This document shows positions 16,182 through 21,913 of a stretch of 21,913 nt of DNA, one piece after another. The notes under the pieces were generated by a model. The model searched no databases, was not told the DNA's origin, and saw only the letters and a list, made by a program, of their open reading frames with translations. This DNA is from an uncultured Anaerolineaceae bacterium (lineage in GTDB: Bacteria > Chloroflexota > Anaerolineae > Anaerolineales > Anaerolineaceae): positions 1 through 21,913 of the forward strand of contig CALCQT010000575.1 in assembly GCA_937894825.1 (NCBI GenBank), read 5' to 3'. A program made the translations under genes and the position numbers. Position 1 is the stretch's first letter. Each line of letters begins with the position of its first letter.

Positions 16182-16435
16182 CAAACCCGTCATCTTGACT
16201 CTCGAAAACGGTGTGAAAACGCCGTGTCGCGCCCAAGGGCACCTGCGGGGCGGAGATCCTCAAGCGCAATTAATTTTCTGTTTTCTCCAAATAATCAAAC
16301 CCTCCCAAAAATCTCAAAAAATCTTGACAATACGCTTGCTCTGGAGGAATTCAGACCTAATGTGCTGTTTGAGGATTTCGAACAAAGTGAATGCGTAGCT
16401 CGACTCGGCTTTGCCTCGCTCGAAGAGATATTTCT

Positions 16436-16476
16436 GTTGTTCAATTTTTGGTGCTTCACACCAAAAATTGAACAAC
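16436..16476. repeat. Perfect 18-bp inverted repeat with 5-base loop
   Basis: The arms GTTGTTCAATTTTTGGTG (16436-16453) and CACCAAAAATTGAACAAC (16459-16476) are exact complements around CTTCA. The repeat lies just upstream of the promoter at 16488-16517. Its geometry is like that of the hairpin at 16145 (both begin near GTTG and have very short loops), but the sequence differs. Confidence 0.85.
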
Positions 16477-16487
16477 TTCCTCTACCC

Positions 16488-16517
16488 TTGAGGTATCTTT
16501 TGTTATACAGGTATAAT
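16488..16517 (+). promoter_or_regulatory. Sigma-70-like promoter of the CcbP-like/dus/ycgN operon
   Basis: TTGAGG (16488-16493) and consensus TATAAT (16512-16517) are 18 bases apart, about 80 bases before the first start codon. The 18-bp palindrome ends 11 bases upstream of the -35 box and could be an operator or an upstream terminator. Confidence 0.6.
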
Positions 16518-16599
16518 CAGGAAGTCAAAACTGCAATAAAGAAGCCGGTATAAGAACCTCGGGGCACCTTTCCAAGACAGTCCCGGCAGGAAAAACGTT

Positions 16600-17298
16600 A
16601 TGAATGAAATTTGTATTGGAAATATCGTACAGGTGAAGGAATCCTACCTTGATGAGATCAGCGGTCAGGACTTCCGCGGATGGAAAGGGCGCGTTCGTCT
16701 GATCTATGACCCGACGCCGGAAGACCCGGAGCCAACCCTGCTGGTGGAATGGACTGCCGAGACCATCCGTCAGATGCCGGACGCCTTTATTCAGGATTCC
16801 TACGAGTCCGAAGCCGCCTGGACAATTTATTATCTTCCGGCTTCACGCGTTACCACGCTAGCTGAACCGCATCCGGAAATCGAAGCGGAATGGCAAAAAG
16901 AAGCTGTTTGCGAGCGGATCTTTTGGCCGTTATTAGGGCGCGAGGGCAGAATCATCACGGATGTGTTCAAAAACATTAGTCGTTCAACGAACGAATTTCC
17001 GCTGCACTATTGGCACAATTTTCTGCAAAGCCACCTCGTTTTTCCCATCAAGGGTATTTACGACGATCCTGAAGAAGACGGGGATGAAGAAAATCCGCTG
17101 AAAAGCGGCGATCGGGTACGTGTAACAGGTTTATCCGGCTGGGGGTATCCGCTCGGCATCCTGTGCGAATGTGAGTCAGTGAAGGATAGTCGGAGTTACG
17201 TCGTCCCATTGCAGGACATTGAAGGCCAGAGCGCCGCCGTTTCAAAAAACGACCGCTATTTGGAAGCGTACAGGATATGGTTGGTCTGCCGCAATTGA
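16600..17298 (+). CDS. CcbP-like (calcium-binding-type) hypothetical protein
   Basis: The 232-residue acidic, soluble protein has no signal peptide and appears to hold two small beta-barrel-like parts. The C-terminal part (about 147-230) has FPIKGIY, an acidic stretch DDPEEDGDEEN, then PLKSGDRVRVTGL and YVVPLQDIEG. This pattern matches the calcium-binding CcbP-type domain (FPF..., PLK.GD.V.V.G., ...VPL..LE). The N-terminal part (about 5-88) has a similar opening (IGNIVQVKESYLDE, GWKGRVRLIYD, LLVEW, YLPASRVT), suggestive of an SH3/KOW-like barrel. Function is unknown; calcium binding is an inference from the family. AGGA lies upstream of the ATG. The stop overlaps the start of dus by 22 bases, so the genes are translationally linked. 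Confidence 0.75.
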   Translation: MNEICIGNIVQVKESYLDEISGQDFRGWKGRVRLIYDPTPEDPEPTLLVEWTAETIRQMPDAFIQDSYESEAAWTIYYLPASRVTTLAEPHPEIEAEWQKEAVCERIFWPLLGREGRIITDVFKNISRSTNEFPLHYWHNFLQSHLVFPIKGIYDDPEEDGDEENPLKSGDRVRVTGLSGWGYPLGILCECESVKDSRSYVVPLQDIEGQSAAVSKNDRYLEAYRIWLVCRN

Positions 17299-18275
17299 TT
17301 TCCACTTTCAAACCGTTCAAAATACAGAATGTGCCCGTCACCAGCCCTTTGATCATGGCGCCAATGGACGGGTTCAGTGACGCACCGTTCCGTGCGATCA
17401 CCCGCCGGCTTGGCTCAGCGTTGAGCTATACGGAGTTCATCAATGCGCTGGACGTCATGGGCAGCGGGACCACTTACCAGAAACGCTGCCGGTTCAGCGA
17501 AATGGAACGCCCGCTGGTGTTTCAGATCTTTGACGAAGACCCGGAACGAACCATCCGGGCCGCTGAAAAGCTGGTCCGAGTTTGGTCTCCGGACATTGTC
17601 GACATCAACATGGGCTGTTCCGTCCGCCAGGTGGCCAATCGCGGCGCCGGCGCCGGACTGCTGCGGCACCCGGAAAAAATCGCCGCCATGGTCGAAGGGC
17701 TGGTGAAAACACTGCCCGTTCCGGTTACCGTCAAAATCCGCCTGGGTTGGGACGAGCACACAAAGAATTTTCTCGAAATCGGCAGCATTGCCCAGGATTG
17801 CGGCGCCGCTGCTATAACCCTTCATGCCAGAACCCGGGAACAGTTGTTCTCCGGTACAATTGACTTGGACGCCATCGCCCTGCTCAAACAGCGTCTTTCA
17901 ATCCCGGTGATCGGAAACGGGGATGTACGCACCGTCGCCGACGCGCAGAGAATGATGGAAACCACAAAATGTGACGCGGTGATGATTGGCCGGGCTGCGA
18001 TTACCAACCCCTGGATTTTTGCCGGATTTGACGCATCCGACGATCCGGGACCATTGTTTCAGGAAACGGTGCGGGATCATCTCAGGCGGATGAAAGAATT
18101 TCATGGATCGGAAAGAGGCTGTGTGATCTTCAGAAAACACGCGAAAATCTATCTGCAGAAAATCGGGCTTCCGATGGAACAAATACGCCCGCTTCTGACG
18201 CTGAATGACCCCGACGCGTTCAGCGCCTCATTTCTTTCTTTACTCGAAAAAAAACACCAAGGGGGATCCGGCTGA
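17277..18275 (+). CDS. dus: tRNA-dihydrouridine synthase
   Basis: This FMN-dependent enzyme reduces uridine to dihydrouridine in the tRNA D-loop. The 332-residue product starts its barrel with LIMAPMDGFSDAPFR and has the NMGC motif with the catalytic cysteine (C114), followed by RGAGAGLLRHPE. It also has VKIRLGW (K153), ITLHART and GNGDV, and MIGRAAITNPWIF for FMN phosphate binding. A C-terminal helical domain follows. The proline normally after the catalytic cysteine (GCP) is serine here. The start ATG lies inside the 3' end of the CcbP-like gene, with GGAAG about 9 bases upstream. The stop overlaps the ycgN start by one base. The subfamily (DusA, B or C type) cannot be assigned safely; the lengths and motifs fit the general bacterial group. 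Confidence 0.92.
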   Translation: MVGLPQLISTFKPFKIQNVPVTSPLIMAPMDGFSDAPFRAITRRLGSALSYTEFINALDVMGSGTTYQKRCRFSEMERPLVFQIFDEDPERTIRAAEKLVRVWSPDIVDINMGCSVRQVANRGAGAGLLRHPEKIAAMVEGLVKTLPVPVTVKIRLGWDEHTKNFLEIGSIAQDCGAAAITLHARTREQLFSGTIDLDAIALLKQRLSIPVIGNGDVRTVADAQRMMETTKCDAVMIGRAAITNPWIFAGFDASDDPGPLFQETVRDHLRRMKEFHGSERGCVIFRKHAKIYLQKIGLPMEQIRPLLTLNDPDAFSASFLSLLEKKHQGGSG

Positions 18276-18787
18276 TGACAGAAACCATTGATTTGGCTCG
18301 TCTCTTCACCGAAACGGAATGGGAGTTGCTTTGCGACCGCTGCGGACTCTGCTGCCTGTATAAAATCGATGACTATGAAACCGGTGAATATTTGTTGACC
18401 CGTGTCGCCTGCCCTTTTCTTGATACACAATGCGGAAATTGCACGTCCTACTCAGAACGGTTCGAGAAAATGCCAACCTGCGCCCGAATCTCACCGCACG
18501 CGATCGATCTGGCCCGTTTCTGGATGCCCAAACACTGCGCCTATCGCTGCATCTACGAACGCCGTCCGCTGCCGGCTTGGCATCCGCTCTTCACAGCGCC
18601 GGAAAGGAATCAAACGGAGGAACGGCTGCTGGCGAAGATTGCCCGGCTGGTCAAAACGGAGCACGCTGTACCGCTGATTGAAGCGGAGGAAGTTCTTTCG
18701 ATCCGGCAAAACGCTGTCAAGCCGAATCCCAATCAGAAACTGGATTATCAACTGATCGGGAATGTTATTGAAGCTCCATTGATCTGA
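18275..18787 (+). CDS. YcgN-family cysteine-cluster protein
   Basis: The 170-residue protein of the UPF0260/YcgN type belongs to the wider YkgJ zinc- or iron-chelating family. Cysteines lie at 20, 23, 26 and 27 (CDRCGLCC), at 46, 53, 56 and 69, and at 88 and 92 (CAYRC). The opening TEWELLCDRCGLCCLYK and the PAWHPL motif match E. coli YcgN closely. The metal ligand (Zn or Fe-S) and function of the family are not settled. The start overlaps the dus stop (TGATG), with GGGGGAT as ribosome site. Its last 23 bases overlap the 3' end of the transporter gene on the other strand. Confidence 0.9.
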   Translation: MTETIDLARLFTETEWELLCDRCGLCCLYKIDDYETGEYLLTRVACPFLDTQCGNCTSYSERFEKMPTCARISPHAIDLARFWMPKHCAYRCIYERRPLPAWHPLFTAPERNQTEERLLAKIARLVKTEHAVPLIEAEEVLSIRQNAVKPNPNQKLDYQLIGNVIEAPLI

Positions 18788-20102
18788 GTGGTTCAATCGA
18801 CGGTTCCGGCACAAATCGCCTGGATTGCAGCATTGAGACCAGTGTCTGCACGACCAGCGCGACGTTCATGCCCAGCGCGATGACCAGAATTCCCTGCCAG
18901 CGCTGCGTCCGGATTCCAACCGCCATGAACGCACCAATGATGACAAAAAACACCAGCAAGGCCTGCAGGATGCCATTTGTTTTCTTATTATGCAAAAGGA
19001 TGGCCTGGTAAAAACTCAAAAGCGCGTTGGAGAACGGGATCAGAAAGACCAGTGAAAGCGCTCCTTGCGCTAACGCGGCAAGCTCCCCGGTCAATCCGGA
19101 AAACCGGACAAACCAGAAATCACCCAAAGGTGTGACCAGGAACAACAGATAGATTCCTGTTGAAGCAAGTCCGACATAAATGGAGAATCTGCGCACAGTT
19201 TCATAAAAACCCTTGCGGGACAATAACGTTAGCGTCACTTCATTGCAGGTATACCCAAAAGCACGCAGGATATTCAGCAATCCGGAAAGGACCGGCCAGA
19301 CCGCCAGCGAGGCAATCGGATTGATCATCCGGCTCATGGCCGCGCTTCCCAATGACATCCAGCCAAAATTGAGTATTTGTGTCACGACCAACGGAAATGA
19401 GAAAATGAACAAATCCCGCCAGGAGATCACTTCCGCGTTCGGATCATGATCCAGATAGGCCTTTGCCACCGGACGGCCTTTCGCGCCGGCATAAATTGCT
19501 TCCGCTACGACGCCGGTGGATAACGCTGCCGCGGCAACCATCGTCCCGGAAAAATGATCCCGCATCAGATAACCAGCAAACAGGACCGACAGCATCGAAG
19601 CCATCCGCACCAGTGAACCGAGCGTGACCATCCTGGAAAATCCGCACCGGATCAGCACCCCCTGATAAAAACGGCGGTATCCGATCGCCCAGGTCCAGGG
19701 CAGCATCAGCATCAGCCCGGTCCTGGCATAAGGCAACAGTTCCTCCGGAGCGCCGATGATATTCCGGACGACGACATAATAAAGCGGGGTAAAACTCACC
19801 AACGCATGCAGAACTGTCAGAAAAAAACACTGGAGCATCATAAAGCGGTAGAGTTTCTGATAATTCAACCAGTCTTTACAAAGTGCGATAGAGATTGAGA
19901 TCAACGATATGATTGGGGCTTCAATGATCAGTGAAATCGGGTATACAATCCCGCCATGGGCCGCGAGTGAGTTTTCCGGATCTCTCAGACGGCTGACAAT
20001 GGCTGATACAGCCGGATTGTCCACCGACATAAACAGCCAACTGAGCGCCAGCGGAATAAATATCGCGAATATTTTTTGGTACTGCGTTTTTCTGTCGTCC
20101 AT
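18765..20102 (-). CDS. MATE-like multidrug/polysaccharide-type (MOP superfamily) transporter
   Basis: The 445-residue integral membrane protein has about 12 hydrophobic segments in two halves, with a loop near residues 205-225 between them. FIPLALSWLFMSVDNPAVSAIVSR at the start of half 1 and FSFPLVVTQILNFGWMSLGSAAMSR at the start of half 2 show the internal duplication of MATE/MOP flippases. The second opening also resembles ANKH-type members. There is no signal peptide. GGGG lies 3-4 bases before the ATG at 20102. The transported substrate cannot be told; cation-coupled drug or metabolite export is the family default. It converges with ycgN, overlapping by 23 bases, and is divergent from the glycosyltransferase. 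Confidence 0.8.
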   Translation of the reverse strand: MDDRKTQYQKIFAIFIPLALSWLFMSVDNPAVSAIVSRLRDPENSLAAHGGIVYPISLIIEAPIISLISISIALCKDWLNYQKLYRFMMLQCFFLTVLHALVSFTPLYYVVVRNIIGAPEELLPYARTGLMLMLPWTWAIGYRRFYQGVLIRCGFSRMVTLGSLVRMASMLSVLFAGYLMRDHFSGTMVAAAALSTGVVAEAIYAGAKGRPVAKAYLDHDPNAEVISWRDLFIFSFPLVVTQILNFGWMSLGSAAMSRMINPIASLAVWPVLSGLLNILRAFGYTCNEVTLTLLSRKGFYETVRRFSIYVGLASTGIYLLFLVTPLGDFWFVRFSGLTGELAALAQGALSLVFLIPFSNALLSFYQAILLHNKKTNGILQALLVFFVIIGAFMAVGIRTQRWQGILVIALGMNVALVVQTLVSMLQSRRFVPEPSIEPLRSMELQ

Positions 20103-20357
20103 TTTCCCCTAATTGTACCCGTTTCAGTCGAAACAATTGTAAGATATCGCGAAAACCTCAAAATGGGATTTTATATAAAAGATGTGTAATGAAAGCGAAA
20201 ATGGCAAAGGAGACCTCAGATTTTGGAATTTGAACCTGTGATAAGATTGTCAGCGAGTTCGACAACGCCGGTGAATTCAGACATAAAACAGACTTTCCTT
20301 CGCATCTGGCCTACAGAGCGGACCATGCAAGATCAGAAAATACAGGATTTATTGGGT

Positions 20358-21453
20358 ATGGCAGAAAAACAAATCGCTTATTTCATTTCCTCACACGGGT
20401 TCGGCCATGCTTCCCGCTCCGCCGCAATCATCAGCGCACTGCAACAAGAAGAGCCCGAAATTCAAATCGATGTGTTCACCGCAATGGTTCTTCGCGGATT
20501 CCCAAGCGGAAATCCGAAACTATATCCCCACCCGCAGCGATATCGGCATCATCCAGAAAAACCCAATGGAAATGGATATTCCGGCCACAGAACGCGCTGT
20601 CAGCGATTTTCTTGCAGCCCTTGACGCAAAAGCCGTGCAGACCGGAGCTCTCCTGCGGGAGCAGACTTATGATCTGGTCGCTTGCGACATTTCACCGCTG
20701 GGGATCCAAGCTGCGCAATCCGCGGGCATTCCATCGCTCCTGTTCGAAAACTTCACCTGGGATTGGATCTATCAACCTTTTACCGCGCAACATCCCGCTT
20801 TTCAGGGCATCATCCGGGAATTGGCGGCAATTTACAGCAGCGTGGAAAATCATTGCCAGTTGATCCCGTTCTGCGGCGGCGTCAAAGGTGGCGCCCACAT
20901 CATCCATCCAGTCAGCCGCGAACCGCGCCAGGATCCTGTCGAAACGCGCCGCCGGCTGGGCATTCAGCCGGGAGAGAAAATGGGACTGATCAGCATGGGC
21001 GGCATCCCCAATGATTTTGAGAATATCACGTCCCAGGCCACCGTTCCACAAGACGTCAAGCTGGTGATCCCGGGCAATTTTACAGCCCCGCCCCGCCATC
21101 CGGCCATCACCATTCTGCCTCATCGTTCGGGCTTTTATCATCCGGATCTGGTCGCCGCGGCCGATTTCGTGATCGGCAAAGCCGGTTACAGCACCATCGC
21201 GGAAGTCAGCGCCCAACGGACGCCTTTTGGCTACCTGTTGCGAGATGATTTTCGGGAGTCGGAAGATTTTCGTGGCTACCTGCAGGACCAGGATTTCACG
21301 GTTGAAATCAGCCGCGAACACTTCGAAAGCTTTGACCTCGCTGAAGATATAGCGCGATTGTCAGCCCTCCAACCATCCAAAGGGCAGTTGATACCCACGA
21401 ATGGCGCGTCAGAGGCAGCTGACTTTATTCTTCAAACGCTCTTAGCGGCATGA
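20358..21453 (+). pseudogene. Glycosyltransferase (UDP-glycosyltransferase-like), frameshifted
   Basis: The gene begins at the ATG at 20358 with KQIAYFISSHGFGHASR, a typical nucleotide-binding opening of bacterial GT1-like enzymes (MurG/UGT fold). It breaks off in the same frame after DVFTAM (about 20486). The continuation is in the next frame from about 20485 as WFFADSQAEIRNY. It then runs to the stop at 21453 through LVACDISPLG, FENFTWDWIY, GLISMGGIPN and the donor-site motif GKAGYSTIAEV. Joining the two frames would give about 365 residues. In the family a short xPRWFF stretch is expected at the joint, so a few bases seem lost; a 2- or 8-base deletion or a 1-base insertion fits the frame. 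A sequencing error cannot be excluded. An in-frame TTG at 20223 and an ATG at 20325 exist, but the family start fits 20358. Confidence 0.82.
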
Positions 21454-21597
21454 ACATCTGCGGACCTGTCCGGTGCCTCGAACTGAATCCATCCGGAGCT
21501 CATTTCAGGCAGTTCGTCGCTTCTCCCGGTCAAAACTTGGAATCTACAAAGACTCGGGTATCAAAGCCGGCATATTTGATGCCCCAGCAGGGACAGC

Positions 21598-21624
21598 TGC
21601 GAGATCACTAGTTGCGAGATCACT
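21598..21624. repeat. Short direct repeat, TGCGAGATCACT twice
   Basis: Two exact 12-base copies (21598-21609 and 21613-21624) repeat with a 15-base period in the gap between the glycosyltransferase and the glycoside hydrolase. The role is unknown and chance is possible. Confidence 0.5.
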
Positions 21625-21661
21625 CCAGGAAAATCCCCAAAATTGGCTCTTGATCCTGAAA

Positions 21662-21913
21662 TCAGCAGTCTTTCACAGTTTTGTTGAATGCTTCATACAG
21701 CCGTTTATTCATATCCTGCATCTTTTGTTCGTCGATTTTGACAACTTTTCGATCGTATGTAAACAGACCGTTTATCTCGTCTTCCACATCGCTCACCTGT
21801 GTATACACCACAGCGCTCAGCCCCTGAGAGATATAACGCAGCACATCCTGCTCGTATAACGTCACTATCGCCTTTTCCAGTTCCGGCTGACTCCGGAAAA
21901 TTTTGTATCCAAA
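21662..21913 (-). CDS. Glycoside hydrolase family 2-type protein, C-terminus (partial at window edge)
   Basis: The frame stays open to the right edge and gives 83 residues that end a larger protein. The sequence FGYKIFRSQPELEKAIVTLY, then EQDVLRYISQGLSAVVYTQVSDVEDEINGL, then FTYDRKVVKID is the characteristic C-terminus of GH2-like sugar hydrolases (beta-galactosidase/beta-glucuronidase-like proteins found in gut and anaerobic bacteria). The catalytic residues lie outside the window. Its nearest upstream genes are unseen. It could supply sugars for an importer like the mgl system, but it is more than 10 kb away and no link is shown. Confidence 0.85.
   Translation of the reverse strand, partial: FGYKIFRSQPELEKAIVTLYEQDVLRYISQGLSAVVYTQVSDVEDEINGLFTYDRKVVKIDEQKMQDMNKRLYEAFNKTVKDC

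Larger units (their letters stand above)
16102..16599. other. Non-coding gap of about 500 bases with two large palindromes
   Basis: No gene is supported here. After serA come two small stems (ATTCG/CGAAT at about 16105-16118 and GTTTC/GAAAC at about 16129-16145). These are followed by a 17-bp perfect hairpin, an AT-rich stretch, a segment rich in CTCG/GCTCG (about 16395-16424), an 18-bp perfect hairpin and a good promoter for the downstream operon. Confidence 0.7.

Noticed and set aside
14803..16269. Long (488-codon) open frame on the - strand opposite serC and serA
   Set aside because: It is antisense to two clearly identified genes, has no family motifs, and arises from the codon bias of the coding strand.
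20487..20624. Continuation of the glycosyltransferase start frame after the break
   Set aside because: Beyond FTAM the residues lose all family similarity and reach a stop at 20624, while the next frame carries the conserved protein.
21473..21859. 128-codon open frame on the + strand
   Set aside because: It is largely antisense to the GH2 C-terminus, has no ribosome site and has no recognisable motif.
1..21913. CRISPR arrays, tRNA/rRNA genes, insertion sequences, phage genes and integration sites
   Set aside because: No regular short repeats with spacers, no tRNA T-loop/acceptor pattern, no rRNA sequence and no transposase or integrase motif were found on reading either strand.

Overview
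The window (21.9 kb) reads as bacterial chromosome from an anaerobic or fermentative heterotroph. No rRNA, tRNA, phage, IS or CRISPR element was found, so taxonomy rests on gene style only. A member of Chloroflexota class Anaerolineae or a similar lineage is possible, but this is a weak inference. The serC-serA pair is of the type common in Bacteroidetes, and the mglBAC module resembles those of Firmicutes and enterics. By eye, about 5.9-12.35 kb is clearly more AT-rich than its flanks.

Layout: (1) 0.16-1.6 kb, + strand: the C-terminal half of an AI-2E-type membrane protein, then glutamate formimidoyltransferase. (2) 1.6-3.45 kb, - strand: wecE (dTDP-4-keto-6-deoxyglucose transaminase) and a WbqC-family gene, a surface-glycan pair. 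(3) 3.6-5.6 kb, - strand: a secreted protein made of three tandem copies of a ~185-205 residue PsbP-like domain. (4) 5.6-6.13 kb: no gene. (5) 6.13-10.9 kb, - strand: a galactose/glucose-type ABC importer in the order mglB-mglA-mglC, followed by an HSL-family esterase. A ROK repressor gene is divergent (11.06-12.33 kb), and the shared gap carries a perfect 15-bp inverted repeat. (6) 12.5-16.1 kb, + strand: lysA, then the serC-serA operon with a lysine-type phosphoglycerate dehydrogenase. (7) 16.1-16.6 kb: a non-coding gap with two perfect 17- and 18-bp hairpins and a good sigma-70-like promoter. (8) 16.6-18.8 kb, + strand: a tightly overlapped operon of a CcbP-like protein, a tRNA-dihydrouridine synthase and a YcgN-family cysteine-cluster protein. 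(9) 18.8-20.1 kb, - strand: a MATE-like transporter whose 3' end overlaps ycgN. (10) 20.36-21.45 kb, + strand: a glycosyltransferase broken by a frameshift. (11) From 21.66 kb to the edge, - strand: the C-terminus of a GH2-type glycoside hydrolase.

The best-integrated unit is the mgl-esterase-ROK module. It predicts a sugar-inducible importer: sugar binding by the ROK protein releases the palindrome, MglB captures a hexose or a modified hexose, MglA/MglC import it, and the esterase may remove acyl groups. MglB keeps nearly all galactose-contacting residues of the E. coli protein except the stacking tryptophan, which is asparagine here, so the ligand may differ. Most other genes are housekeeping. 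The threefold PsbP-like protein, the paired hairpins and the CcbP-dus-ycgN operon are the least explained items.
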